Assembly (NCBI GenBank): GCA_034509735.1
Contig: JACGWO010000012.1
Location: 27,061,188 to 27,125,187 of the forward strand
From: Sesamum alatum
Taxonomy: Eukaryota > Streptophyta > Magnoliopsida > Lamiales > Pedaliaceae
DNA: 64,000 nt
Direction of reading: 5' to 3'
Part shown: positions 35,801 to 47,156 of the stretch, piece after piece
Layout: each line of letters starts with the position of its first letter
Position numbering within the stretch: the stretch's first letter is position 1
Program-made: the position numbers and the translations under genes
Notes under the pieces: model-generated
The model's input: only the letters and a program-made list of their open reading frames with translations
The model's database searches: none
Told to the model about the DNA's origin: nothing

Positions 35801-36910
35801 GGGGAGGGGCAAACAAATCATACAACTGACCGATCCTTGCTATAGGGAGAACAAAAAGATGGGTTATCAAAATTTCTAATATGTACAGAAGCTCATATGC
35901 TGGTCTTTGATTGGTTAACAGCAAACATTTCAAATATGCGCAGATGTTCCAGTGCAGGTCCTTGATTGATTATCTGCTTCCTTTCTGTTTTCATGAATGA
36001 GGTAAAATCGAACAGTAGTAAACATGCAATTATTTAGATAGCACACATGAGTATTGAATACTCCTACCATCCTTATTTCTATATTCCGATTTTGGTTAGT
36101 GAGAAATTATAAGGTAGATCTCTATAGGGAAAATTTTGTGAGTGGTTATGAGTGTGTTTATATTGTTACCCTTGTAAAAAATGACTTCGAAGGATCAACT
36201 GATAGTCAGGCCTTGATACTTTTAAAAGATTAGGCTGATATTCTCTAAAAACGGACAACTCAAAAAGCAAAGGAAACATCAAAAACAAAAGAAGCATAAT
36301 AATATGTGTGTGAAAGACAAATGTCTATATGTGCAGCGGTATTGGAAATGAAAGCTATAGAGAGGTAAAAATAGATACCAAAACTGGGGGATGGGGAATC
36401 AAAATCAGCAATGCCGGCAAATAGCCGGGGCGAAGAATCCTTAATCCTTGTTGAAACCGGCTCTTCAACATTCACCTCTCCTTCTGAACTCAATACAAAA
36501 GAAGAATCAGTTCCCAAACACACACAGACATCATACTACTGTTTTTTTTTTATAAAATCAAATGAAATAAGAATACCTTGACGAGGAGGAGAAGGAGTGG
36601 TATCGAAATCAAATCCGGGAACATCATCATTTCCTTCCGTAGATTCAACTGCCTTCACCTTCCATTGCGTATTATCCTCCACTATAATTTCCGATATTAT
36701 ATCAAATCAGAATAAACGATTAAACAGGAAAAAAAGAAAAAGGTATCATAAACAGCAAACCAAAACATAAACAACTACGAAATCCGTCTATATATGCGTG
36801 AAAATACCTGGTTTCGGTTTGGGCTTAGAGTGAGAAGCCGAGAGGTCATTAAGAAACCGATTGTGTAGCTGATTGAGACTCATTGCCTGCTTCTTTTTTC
36901 CATCCGCCAT
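24965..36910 (-). CDS. CHR24: SNF2-family ATPase, CHR24/ERCC6L-like
   Basis: Twenty-five coding exons, listed 5' to 3': 36910-36808, 36681-36577, 36483-36379, 35730-35626, 35500-35381, 34712-33808, 33713-33583, 33490-33436, 32946-32818, 32675-32568, 32430-32375, 32283-32193, 31429-31307, 31199-31122, 29963-29757, 29677-29606, 28388-28308, 28232-28114, 27835-27724, 27274-27206, 26473-26379, 26207-26073, 25816-25751, 25661-25532, 25087-24965. The sum is 3423 nt (1140 aa), in frame. Start is the first in-frame ATG (MADGKKK). The N-terminal third is disordered, with repeated DFDSP motifs. ATPase motifs: GDDMGLGKT ending ~479, DEGH at 585-588 (split by an intron), SGTPLQNN ~613, then [14 protein letters not shown] and [11 protein letters not shown] (~901-911). 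Nuclear DNA translocase related to ERCC6L/PICH. A (GCCTT)n repeat sits in the leader; long introns hold only AT-rich DNA and a (GA)n tract. Confidence 0.95.
26851..26886. repeat. (GA)n microsatellite in a CHR24 intron
   Basis: About 18 GA units in the intron between the exons at 27274-27206 and 26473-26379, followed by a diffuse purine-rich stretch to about 26990. Confidence 0.85.
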
Positions 36911-39164
36911 TGATAGTCGTCTGGTATTGGTAGAGTGGGATTGGAGTACAACTGTAGAAGGGTTTGCCTTGCCTTGCCTTGCCTTGTTCTTCACTTCCCG
37001 CTTTTGGGTGGAATTTGAAATTGGAATTTGGGTGACAAAACCCCAGTTTTAATTGGGGGTGGGGGGTTTGTATTAGGAGGTGTTTGGATTGGAGGGTCAG
37101 GCGGTGGAAGGGGATTGGAGAATATTATTGGAGCGAATGTGTGTGTGTGTGTGTGTCATTTCGGAAATATATCAATGTTGAGTTACATTTATTTTACTTC
37201 CATCTTAAGTTGTTGAATGAGTCATTTTGATCTTACGGGGTATTATCCCAAACTTATTTAAATATCTTATAAAATTCATATATTTTATAAGATATTTTTA
37301 AAATTTTATTATGTCAAAATTTATTTTAAAAATAAGTTCATTAATTGTGTTTGATAAAATAGGATTATAGAGTTTATAATATGTTAGTAACGGTAAATTT
37401 ATAATTATTTGAAGAAATTTGTTTATACCTTATGGGACTTTTTGTAAAAAAAATTACTAAATACAAGTATCTAATAACTTTCAAAAAATCTATAAAAGCT
37501 TATAAGCTCGCCCCCACCCTATTCCTCACTTTATTTATTTTTCTTAGTTCACATTTCATTCCTTTTTTTTTTTTAAACTTAAGCTTAGAGTAATTGTTTT
37601 AATTGTCAAAGTGTGTATGGACGATTCTTTTGATCAATTGACTCATTCAATAAATTCTTACTTATGCACACTTAAAGTTAATACATTTATCGATTTTGAT
37701 AAATAATTCATATATTCCTAATATTTTTTTATTGTGTAATAAAAATTTAAAATATACATACGTATTGAATGTTCTTTCAATACTAGTTACAATTATAGAT
37801 AAGACTTCATCAAATACTGAAGTTCAAATAGTGTTAACTTATATTAGGAAAACTATTTGTTCCTAGTCTCCTAATATTATTACCTTGAAAATTAATGAAA
37901 GTAGGTACGCTTACTTTGCAGTACCGACAACATTCTAGTGTTGTTAATGCCACTTACAGTGCATTTCATTCTATTTTTAAAAGTCGTTTTTTCAGTTTTA
38001 CACTATTTCATAAATTTAAAGTTTGATTCTTTAACCCAATTCAATTGAAACTATCAATTTTCAATGAAAATTTGTAGTATATGTCTACTGAAAATACACT
38101 TCTCAAATTACTTGTTATAGACCTCATTGTTTTCTATGTCTTTACCTATACATAGGACATGACAAGACATGTTGTCATGTCATATTGACTTTTTAAAAAA
38201 AATAAATATACAATATATTCAAAAATCATATTTATAAAATACCTATATAAGAAATCAAATCTAAACAAATTCTCATTTTTCATATCAATAAACATAGATT
38301 TAAAAATATACAATCCAAACATATTTTTATTTCTTGAACAAAAATTATTAAAACATTTTCATCCATCTGAAAATGCTGAAAGCTATAGATAAAAATAAAA
38401 ATAAAAACAAACGGGCTTAGGCTCTTGTACATGCTGCGATTGGGTCGGGTTATTGGTACAATCCCACTTAACCCATTTTTCATTATCAATTTAGCAGGCT
38501 CGGTACAAAAAGGATCTTGTGATATGGCTAAGAGGTTATTTGAGTGAACTTATAAGTTTGTTAAAATATCTTATAAAATGTTTGAAATTTTATAATATAT
38601 TATAAAATGTTTGATAATTTTTTTTTATGAAAATATCTTATAAGTTCACTCATAAGATGCTGGCCTAATTATAAGATTTTAATAAGTTTATTCAAATTAA
38701 TCATAGATTTGGTCATTACTAACATCTTATAAGTTCTATAATTTTATTTTATCCAAACACTTTATGAATTTATTTTTAAAATAAAATCTAACATCTTATA
38801 AATTTTAACAATATCTTACGATATGAATGAACTTATAAGATCTTTTAAATAAGTTTAGCCAAACACTCTAGATAGTATTAAATTAGGATTAATAATCCGT
38901 CATTTACTTAGCAGTGTTGCGAAGATCATTAAAATACCCATATAAGACACTATTTACTATATAAGATAATAAGATGCACAATTCATAAAATGCCGGGATA
39001 TGATTATGATAATGATAATGCAATTTTTATTGTGGAGGATTGCATGGAATATATACAGGTTACTTTGTGGCACGTGATAAAAATTTGATAAAATTAAGGT
39101 AGAATATATGTGGGATATGATAATTTAATATTTTTTTTTATCAAGGTGTTTATTTCAATGGACT
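36911..39164. other. Intergenic, upstream of CHR24; AT-rich palindromic repeats
   Basis: Includes the CHR24 promoter/leader (the GC-richer part to about 37110) and a (GT)n tract at 37139-37157. Two AT-rich segments (about 37235-37500 and 38520-38875) repeatedly use 'cttataag' and 'atcttataaaat' in both orientations, as in decayed MITEs. No gene is supported. Confidence 0.55.
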
Positions 39165-39262
39165 AAAGATAAAACTATAGTCAGCCCAACCATTGATACT
39201 TTTAGAAGATTAGAGTGTTATTCTCTAAAAAAGGACAGCTCAAAAAGCAAAGGAAACATACA
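39165..39262. pseudogene. Decayed copy of a CHR24 intron segment (first half)
   Basis: Similar to 36190-36272. Both read 'ttgatacttttA/aAagatta', 'attctctaaaaA/acggaca', then 'ctcaaaaagcaaaggaaaca'. The source sequence is the CHR24 intron just 3' of exon 3 (36483-36379). The copy is followed by a poly(A) run and unrelated DNA. Together with 41055-41113 it looks like one duplicated block later split. Confidence 0.65.
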
Positions 39263-40439
39263 AAAAAAAAAAAAAAAAAAAAAGGGTTTGTGCAATAATA
39301 TTAACATATTTGAGGGGTGTACGTGGAATTTTTTAAAAAATATGGGTAGTTTGTGTAAATATTGACGTTTTTATGATATATGTATGTATAACTATAAAAA
39401 GAAGTAGAAATAAGCTTATATTAGATAATGAGATTGCATTTTATATTAAACATGTAGGAAAATAGAATGTTGTGCCGTGGTAAACCACTGCCTTGAAAGC
39501 GAATTTTTTTTGCTACCAAGGTGCAAATAGGAATAATCGATCGCCCCTCAAGGTTCACACAGCTACACCCTTATGGTAGAGAATGTGGAACTACTCACTC
39601 ATAATGACACTCATAAATTAAGAGAAAATGGAAGCAGAGAGATGAACAACTCGGGGCTAAGAGAGGGGAGGAAGAACTTGATTTTTTATATTTTTTATTT
39701 TGAACAATGCAACAGTAGCTGCAACTATATTTACAGGAGAAGAAACCTTTGAATATTGAGAAAAATCTGCAACAAGAACTTTATCCATGCAAATATAAAA
39801 TCGAATTATTGGGAGAATTTTTATCAACCGACTTGGTCATTTTTTAAGCATTCAAGGTGAAATATGTAAAAATATAATGTAATTTCTCCAAAAAATATAT
39901 GACACACATGTGGCCCGACCCCGCCCGAGCCAAGACAAGATAGGTAGACGCATACATGTGGCACTGATGAGAAAAGCTCGACAGTGTTGATGATTATGGT
40001 GTGATAAATCAACATTCTCACCTATGAATTATGTAATCCATATGGCCCACCACCTCATGACTAATTGTTTGTTTTCAATTATATCCTCACTTTTGGTAAA
40101 TTATTTTCAATTTCGCCCTTACTCTTGCAATTTTCCACGCCACTGCATGATTTGACTTTTCATGACAATCTTTCCACCTATACTTTTCATATCAAATCAA
40201 AGCCTTTTCTATAAAGCATATGAGTAAATTCAATTTAAAAATACAATTACAAAAGCTAAAAACTAAACTAATCCTACATCAATCATGGTCTAGTGCATAG
40301 TGTTATAGTACAAGTAAACAATTGTCTAAACAATCATATACATTATTATCACAACCTAATCACATTTTAATCAGTTACAAATTAATCATAACTAAAGAAG
40401 TAGGCATAAGTATAGTTGTTCCCAACAGAATAGTCATAT
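39263..40439. other. Intergenic DNA, possible unidentified retroelement piece
   Basis: A moderately GC-rich stretch near 39470-39660 looks repeat-derived (LTR-like composition), but I found no matching termini or target duplication. No gene is seen. Confidence 0.45.
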
Positions 40440-40448
40440 TAAATTAAT

Positions 40449-40952
40449 GGGATAATTATACTCCCCTATCCTGAGGTGTGGAAAATTATATTTAGTACCA
40501 CTGGAATTTGCTTCCATCTAACAAATAGGTCCATCTGTTAGTTAAATTTCACCGAATTTGTTGATATTAGCAAAAAAATTGAATGAAAACCAATGATTGA
40601 CTTATTAATGACTTAATGCTAGCCAAATAAATCCTTTATGACTAAATTACCCTTTAAACGGTGAAAATATATCTCCTCTCATGCATTAACGTGTGACGAT
40701 ATATAAGGATAATTTTGTCATAAAAAAATTTGTTTGACCTACAATAAGTCAGTAATAAGTCAATCGATGACAAATCTCACATCTAATTCAATTTCTTTTT
40801 GTCAATATCAACAAATTCGGTGAATTTTGACTAATGGGGGGACCCACTTATTAGACAGAAGCAAAGCTTAGGGATAATAAATATAATTTTTCAAACCACA
40901 GGAATTTACGTATAATTATACAAAACTTTAGGAGGGGGAGTTTAATCATCCC
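40449..40952. mobile_element. Mutator-type MITE with perfect 9-bp target duplication
   Basis: A 504-bp element. It begins GGGATAATTATACTCCCCTA and ends, inverted, GGGATGATTAAACTCCCCCT. The arms stay similar for about 110 bp. Both flanks are TAAATTAAT (40440-40448 and 40953-40961). Non-coding. A diverged second copy lies at 17329-17811. Confidence 0.85.
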
Positions 40953-41054
40953 TAAATTAATATATTTAATAAGATTACGATAATCAATCACATTTTCATA
41001 TTCATTACTATTTCAAAAACCAAAAAAGAAAAAAGAAAACACAAACAAACATGC

Positions 41055-41113
41055 CTCTTTACAAAGGCTCTTCAACATTTCACCTTCCTTGTGAATTAAA
41101 TACAAAAGAAGAA
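41055..41113. pseudogene. Decayed copy of CHR24 exon 3 edge (second half)
   Basis: Similar to 36459-36515: 'ggctcttcaacattTcacc' and 'tacaaaagaagaatGagtt' are shared with a few substitutions and indels. The source includes the 5' end of CHR24 exon 3 and the intron before it, so this is a gene-fragment duplicate. It is too short and damaged to encode anything. Confidence 0.65.
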
Positions 41114-41804
41114 TGAGTTGCCCGAAAAAAAACAAACGCATGTAGATTCCTCTTCTGATTATAGAGCCACCAATTGTTTGTCGACGCCACAAACAAACAT
41201 GTGTCAGTGTCGCTTTTATTGCTCCGCGACTGAAATCTCAGAGATCGGAACCCCGCCACGTTGATTCTACTAATTTTTTTTTTTCTCTTTTGATTATTAT
41301 TATTATTATAAGTTTCTCCAGAAACTTTCGGCCTCGGGATTTCAATTTTCTCTCTTTTCTTAAGCGACACCCGAATGTGCTGTCCTCGATGCTTCCACCC
41401 GCTCGCTCCACATTTCCGTAAGATTCATCCAGGATTATTATTATTGATGAATTGATCACCTCGGTGTGCGTGTTTATTGCTTTTCTACCTTTCCTTTTTG
41501 GGGCTGTTTTGTTGCTTGCTACTGAGCGCATACGTACTTTAGATCAGCCATTCTTGTGTCCGTCGCTGGTGCCTTTTTCGTCTTTTGCTGCAAGAATCTT
41601 CAAGATTTTGTGAGTTTTTTCGGACAAATTCCCCTTTTCATTGATACTTAAGGGGGGGGAGGGGGGTGTTGTATTATCAGCAGGGCGGAATATTGAATGA
41701 TTTCGAGGTATTCAGAAGACCCTTTTGTGTTCTGATTCTGAATTTAGGGTTTTTGAGAGGCAAAAGCGGTTCCGTTTTTGTGTGTTTGGGTTTTGAATTT
41801 GGCA
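41114..41804 (+). other. Promoter and leader region of the folate-biopterin transporter gene
   Basis: No coding exon is seen. The region contains a short (ATT)n run near 41293-41310 and a telo-box-like 'ttagggttt' near 41745, about 60 bp before the ATG. The transcription start cannot be fixed. Confidence 0.5.
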
Positions 41805-44334
41805 ATGGCGCCTGCTTTTAGTGAGAGTGCGTGTGGTAGAAACAGGAAATTGTTGCTGGGGATTGGGTACTTGGTGCAGGGTTTAAGGTGCTTTCCATGG
41901 ATGGGGGTCATTTTTTTCCTCAAAGATGGGTTGAGAGTGGAGCCTTCCACATTACAGATCCTTCAGAACTCTGCCAATTTGCCTATGGTGGCTAAGCCCT
42001 TTTACGGCATACTCTCTGATTCATTCTACATCTGTGGCCAGCACCGTGTCCCTTACATAGCCCTTGGAGGTATGGGATTTTCTCTTCTGTATCTTCTTTT
42101 TCTTTCTTGTAGCTCAATTCAACTGATTAGCTTTGGGTCCACGCTTTCTTTGTTATTTGATCTCAATTTCTGTTGCTATAAGGCTGCAATATAAAACTAT
42201 CTGGTTCTACTTTGAGTTCTTTGTTAGATGCTTTGTTGTTTGAATTATTTCTGTTGGTTAAGTTTAGACGACGACAAAGTGCTTGGGGATTTTAGTTTAT
42301 CTTGGTGGTACATATACTATAATGCAGGCATGCTCCATAGTAACTATGCAGTGATATTTTTAGATTAAACATTTGAAGGGGCGCTTCATAACCCGGAAAA
42401 GCTTGGTGTGATTACTCTAGTGGTAATTTGAGATGAGGGGATAAATAGTTGAAAATAGATGATTTGTCAAGGTACACTTGTGGACTCTTTTCTTTCTAAA
42501 CCCTGTTTGACTAAGCTACATATCAGATAATTAAAGATGTAAGTCTAATTATTGAAATAGCAATCTTGAATAAGTTCTTTGTATCCACAGTTAGAATAAG
42601 AGTGCGCATAATTGATTGGATGCTTGTGCTTGTAGATGTACACAGTTGCGGTGACTCTATGTCAATACAATATTGCTTATCACATTGTACTGTGTCAAAC
42701 ATATTGAGATGGGTTGCCCGGCACTTAAGGTTTTTCATGTTATTTCATTTTGGTTTTATATTATATTTAATCATTGAATGTCTAAGATAGTTGACTAGAA
42801 TAAACGTATTTGTAGGCTTTAGTGACCAAGCTATATCTTTTCTTTCATCTCAAGTAAACTAGAGTTTCTTTACTCATTTGATGATTTATCTTCCCTATGC
42901 TATAAGGTGAAGGATTATCTGAAAGTCTCTTTCACATTATGGGATTGGATCTCTGCCTCATAATTATGATAGATCTTAAATTTGTAATTTGTGTATCTTT
43001 GGGACCATAGAAATGGCGATTCTGGAATTCGCCAAGTAAGATCTAGTAGGACGAATAAAAAACTCTTTGAGGAATAGCTGAACATCAACAGCTGGTGGCA
43101 GTCATTGATGCATCAGCCATTTTTGTATTTTTATTCTATTATTTTCTTTTCTTATAAAAATTGTGTTGGTGGGATGGGGGGACAGGGTTTGGCATTGAAG
43201 GAGCTGATACCAGATCAGATCTGAAGATCTTACTTGGATCATGTATTGTTGGCTGACGCATACAAATACTTTGCAGCATTTCTGCAGGCACTGTCGTGGA
43301 TAGCTATTGCAATTCCTGGTAAATCAGGCATATCATTCTTTTCAATCACGTTTTATCTCCTCCTCAGCAATCTTGGTGCCTCTATAGTTGAGGTTGCCAA
43401 TGATGCCATGGTCGCAGAAACTGCAAAACAACCACTTTCATCCAAAAAAAGAAAAGCATCCCCATCTGGTGAGCTGCAGTCGTTTGTTTGGATGGCCTCA
43501 TCCATTGGTGGTGTTGTGGGAAACCTTATTGGTGGTGTTGCTATCGATAAATATTCCCCTCAAATGATGTTTTTCATCTATGGCGTACTCCTTTGTTTTC
43601 AGTTCTTAATAACACTATCCATTCGTGAGAGCTCCCTGGACCTCCCAAAAAGTCCATCACACATTGGTTTTAAGAAGCAATTTTCGGAACTCTTGAATGC
43701 ACTGAAGAAACCAGAAATCTTCTACTCAATAACCTGGTTTGCATTCTCTTACGCTGTAATCCCGGCCTTGACGGGGACCATGTTCTACTACCAAACTCAA
43801 CATTTGAAGATTGAATCGTCTGTTCTCGGTATATCAAAGGTGTTCGGGCAAGCAGCTATGCTGCTGTGGGGCGTTGTTTATAATCGCCATCTTAAGTCGA
43901 TCTCGTCAAGAAAATTAATCACTGCTGTTCAGGTCTCGATGGCTATTTTCATGATATCAGATCTTCTATTCGTGAAGGGTGTTTATCAGCAGATTGGTCT
44001 CCCAGATTCAGTATACGTTGTACTTTTCTCAGGTGTGCTCGAGGTGCTGTACTTCTTCAAGATCCTACCCTTCAGTGTTTTAATGGCAAAGCTTTGCCCA
44101 CCGGGTTGTGAAGGTTCTGTTATGGCATTTGTTATGTCCGCTATAGCGCTTGCATTCATCGTGAGCGGCTACTTTGGTGTTGCCTTAGCATCTTATTTTG
44201 GAGTAAGTGGAGATGATTTCTCCGGCCTGCCACAAGGACTATTAGTACAAGCGGTGTGTACGCTTTTGCCAATTTTCTTGGCATCGTGGATCCCCGAAGA
44301 CGCGAAGCTGAAAGGAGAAAAGAAGCAGAACTAG
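41805..44334 (+). CDS. Folate-biopterin transporter family protein
   Basis: Two exons, 41805-42069 and 43277-44334, sum to 1323 nt (440 aa). The join restores codon GCA in IALG-A-FLQALSWIAIAIP, a typical junction for the family. Around eleven to twelve hydrophobic segments are present. Hallmarks: GLRCFPWMGVIFFLKD near the N-terminus, YGILSDS, LLLSNLGASIVEVANDAMVAE in the middle and later an ALTGTMFYYQ segment. The family moves folates/pterins across membranes. The Arabidopsis chloroplast-envelope member has a long transit peptide; this protein has only ~15 residues before the first conserved block, so plastid targeting is not indicated. First in-frame ATG used. An upstream TTG-initiated extension is in frame but has no ATG. 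Substrate is inferred from family only. Confidence 0.93.
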
Positions 44335-44937
44335 AATACCGGTACACGTTCCATATTTCCTCGAGTAACTTTGAACTCCTTGATGAGGTGGTAATCTGCT
44401 GCATTTGGCTTATTAGTGTCTCTTCTCTCTTTTCTTTTCTGAGGGTTGCATGACAACTTGGGAAAGTGCAGAAACATGGTCTTCATCTACATAGTATTTA
44501 GTAGGATATAGTGATTTTTACAAATGAAAGTCGTGTAAAGATCGATATATTATCTATCTGCAGATGTCTTAGGGATGTCATACTTTTGCTGGACTTGAGT
44601 AAAGCGTCATGGATTTTTCAATGAAGAATAGATTAAGATAAAAATAAATTGGTCGATGTATGAAACGACCACTAATATGGAGAAGTTATATATAAGGATG
44701 TAGATGTCAATGTCATAATTTAGTAAATTAAATTTTTTGGTGAGAGGAAGGCTACTTGTTGTCTTGTTCTTTTATGACATCTGGGGTTTTCAATGAAATC
44801 ATTCTTGTATGTTTTTGACAAGTACTAGTGCAAATTAACTTACTACAGCGAAGTTGTGTCCGTACAGAGTAGAACTCAACGCAAACTACAAGAATTAAAC
44901 CACAAAATCAAAGAAACTTAGTACATATCGATCTTTC
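44335..44937. other. Convergent intergenic region
   Basis: 3' flanks of the transporter (+) and dirigent (-) genes. No gene or repeat recognised. Confidence 0.6.
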
Positions 44938-45492
44938 TCAGAAGTGTACGACGGACACATTGTATTCCACAGAGGCATCTCCAGTGTTGGGATCAAACCA
45001 GACAGTGTGTGCCAATGCATACCCCCTGGCAAACCTAAACGCCCCACTCCCACCGACAATCGGCATTTCCCTCACATCATCAACCACATGGTTCCTCCCG
45101 AGCATGCTGATGCTGCTCCCATTGTACATCCCTTCTGTGAACGCAAACGTCACAACCATCAAGAACGCAATGTCGTTCTGAGCTGCCGATGAGTACATCC
45201 CTTGAGCTCGCCCGATGACCTTGGAATCACGCCCCAGCCCCTGTGTCAATGCGTCGTCTATCATAAGCGTAGTACCAAAGCCACGCCCGTCTCCAATTAT
45301 TTTCACCGCAGTGGGATTCTTGCCACTGAGTACTTCCTGGAAGTAGAAGTGGAGATGGGTCGTTTTCTCCATCCGCGACACGGTTATGGATTCGAGCAAG
45401 TCATCCGGGACGTCGCCGTTGGAAGAGCTGAATGAGATTGAGAAAAACAGGAAGTTGAAGATGAAGAAAGTGTAACTAGCAGAATAGGCCAT
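44938..45492 (-). CDS. Dirigent protein
   Basis: Intronless ORF, 184 aa, usual length for the family. Residues 1-24 are a signal peptide rich in Phe and Ser (FFIFNFLFFSISFSSS), giving a secreted apoplastic protein. Dirigent motifs: THLHFYFQEVLSGKNPTAVKI (~44-64), DDALTQG, SKVIGRAQGMY (~91-101), VVTFAFTEGMYNGSS, and FRFARGYALA near the C-terminus. Two N-glycosylation sequons (NGS and NVS). Dirigent proteins steer stereoselective coupling of monolignol radicals into lignans or guide lignin deposition; the precise product cannot be read from sequence. A TATA box lies 46 bp upstream. It stands alone, with no tandem paralogue in this window. Confidence 0.95.
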   Translation of the reverse strand: MAYSASYTFFIFNFLFFSISFSSSNGDVPDDLLESITVSRMEKTTHLHFYFQEVLSGKNPTAVKIIGDGRGFGTTLMIDDALTQGLGRDSKVIGRAQGMYSSAAQNDIAFLMVVTFAFTEGMYNGSSISMLGRNHVVDDVREMPIVGGSGAFRFARGYALAHTVWFDPNTGDASVEYNVSVVHF

Positions 45493-45537
45493 TTTGAGTA
45501 GGTTGTTTAGAGAATGAAAGTGGCGAATTCATATGTG

Positions 45538-45546
45538 ATTTATAAA
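45538..45546 (-). promoter_or_regulatory. TATA box of the dirigent gene
   Basis: TTTATAAAT on the minus strand, 46 bp upstream of the ATG at 45492. Confidence 0.65.
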
Positions 45547-46324
45547 GAGGTCATATGTGAGACTGTGAGTGTGATATTAGGCAGTTTTCTTGGGTGTTTG
45601 ATGATGTGCTTTTTGCAGGGGAGGAATGATTGTTCGCATTCACAAACACCATCATTCCAACATAGTAACTTATCAGTATAAGAAGTTTGAAAGTTTGCTT
45701 AATTTTGAAGCAAATATTGCTTTTGTGTTTTTGATTTAAAGATGAGAGAACTGAATGCTTCATGTTTACTGCTAGCTTTTGCTCTAGCTTTCCCACAGCT
45801 GCATGTGCAAGGGAAAATTCTAATCCAGATTGGATTTGGTCAATTTTGAATTAATTATACGGCAGGTGTGATAGTGTACATTTAAAAAAACGTAATCAAT
45901 CACATGACGATTATAATACACTTTACATGTGATTAGTTTAATTCGGTCGTACCTGATTTGAATAAATATTTTCAGCTGGAGGTAATCCTTGACTGAAAAA
46001 ATGGCATGCTACACTATGTGAACTTCTATGTGATTTGCTAAATTTCAAGGGACCAAAGTCTCAAATTCCTTTGTGACCCCCAACCCCTAATCCTTGTCAA
46101 ACTACAGAATTGTGAAATGATTCCCTAACTCATGCCCTCTTACCTATTATGAAAAAGTTAAAATAAAGTTCAACTTTGTGCCTAATCATATCATTAAAGA
46201 ATAATTAAGCACTTGTCAATAATCATCTGACTAATTGAATTCACACCACTTTGTTCAAGAAATCTTGAATTCTATCCTCATTTGATCAAGTTCTTGCACA
46301 AGCAACCATATCAGCAAAACGTAG
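45547..46324. other. Divergent promoter region, dirigent (-) and GNAT (+)
   Basis: No gene is seen. Short ORFs lack protein character. 45890-45960 contains AT-rich sequence of the kind present in many non-coding spots of the window. Confidence 0.55.
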
Positions 46325-46837
46325 ATGGATCCGCAGCGCATCACTTTGCGTCCTTTCAAGCTATCGGATGCAGATGACATGCTTGAGTGGGCGGGCGACG
46401 ATAGAGTGATGAGGTCCTTAAGATGGAAAACTTTGACTAGCAAAGACGAGGCCGTGGCCTTCATCGAACAAGCTTGCATACCGCACCCTTGGCGAAGATC
46501 AATATGCATCGATGACCGTTCCATCGGCTTCGTGTCCGTGTTTCCGGGGTCCGGGGACGACAGGTGCCGGGCCGACCTAGGCTATGCAATAGGGGTAGAG
46601 TATTGGGGACAAGGAATCACAACAAGAGCTGTGAAAATGGCAACTGCTCAGGTGTTTAAGGACATTCCTGATATAGTAAGGCTGCAGGCTTTTGTTAGTG
46701 TGGAGAATATGGCCTCACAGAGGGTGTTGGAGAGAGCTGGATTTGTGAAGGAGGGATTGCTGAGAAAGTACTCCTACCTCAAAGGCAATATTCAGGATTT
46801 GGTTGTTTTCAGCATGTTATCAACTGATCATTCTTGA
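46325..46837 (+). CDS. GNAT-family N-acetyltransferase (RimJ/RimL-like)
   Basis: Intronless ORF, 170 aa. It starts MDPQRITLRPFKLSDADDML, the typical N-terminal strand-helix of RimJ/RimL-type acetyltransferases. Acetyl-CoA-binding motif A is present as LGYAIGVEYWGQGITTRAVK (~95-114). The C-terminal SVENMASQRVLERAGFVKEG (~134-153) is the conserved N..S..vlek.GF segment. It transfers acetyl from acetyl-CoA to an amine; the substrate is not predictable. No targeting peptide, so cytosolic or nuclear is likely. The third glycine usually seen in Q/RxxGxG/A is replaced (GQGITT), which some plant members share. Confidence 0.93.
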   Translation: MDPQRITLRPFKLSDADDMLEWAGDDRVMRSLRWKTLTSKDEAVAFIEQACIPHPWRRSICIDDRSIGFVSVFPGSGDDRCRADLGYAIGVEYWGQGITTRAVKMATAQVFKDIPDIVRLQAFVSVENMASQRVLERAGFVKEGLLRKYSYLKGNIQDLVVFSMLSTDHS

Positions 46838-47156
46838 TCATGTGCAGGTGGAAATTACGTGCTCCCTTTATTAAATATTTAATGGAATTTGTGGTTCGAT
46901 TAAGATTGCAAGTTTTTGTAACTCATGAGACTAACTATGGTAAGTGCTGAATCAATGGAACCAAAATTACGTTCTTGTGAGTCCTTTTGGTTTGTCCTCA
47001 TCCCATTACAGTCCAAAAATCGAATCAAGGAAATCTAGTGTACAATTTCAAACTCGATAAAACTTAGATCATACATTATTCAACTCATCTCAATAAATTT
47101 ACATTCCATCTATCCTTATTGTTGCTTTACGAGAAATCTATGTATCTTTTTGTATT
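46838..47156. other. Convergent intergenic region
   Basis: Short 3' flanks of the GNAT (+) and TBL (-) genes; nothing else seen. Confidence 0.6.

Noticed and set aside
36788..36994. Longer CHR24 start 28 residues upstream of MADGKKK
   Set aside because: The upstream codon is GTG and the stretch encodes the (GCCTT)n leader repeat; the first in-frame ATG is at 36910.
39469..40020. Solo LTR upstream of the folate transporter
   Set aside because: Composition is LTR-like, but no TG..CA pair with matching 5-bp flanks could be found.
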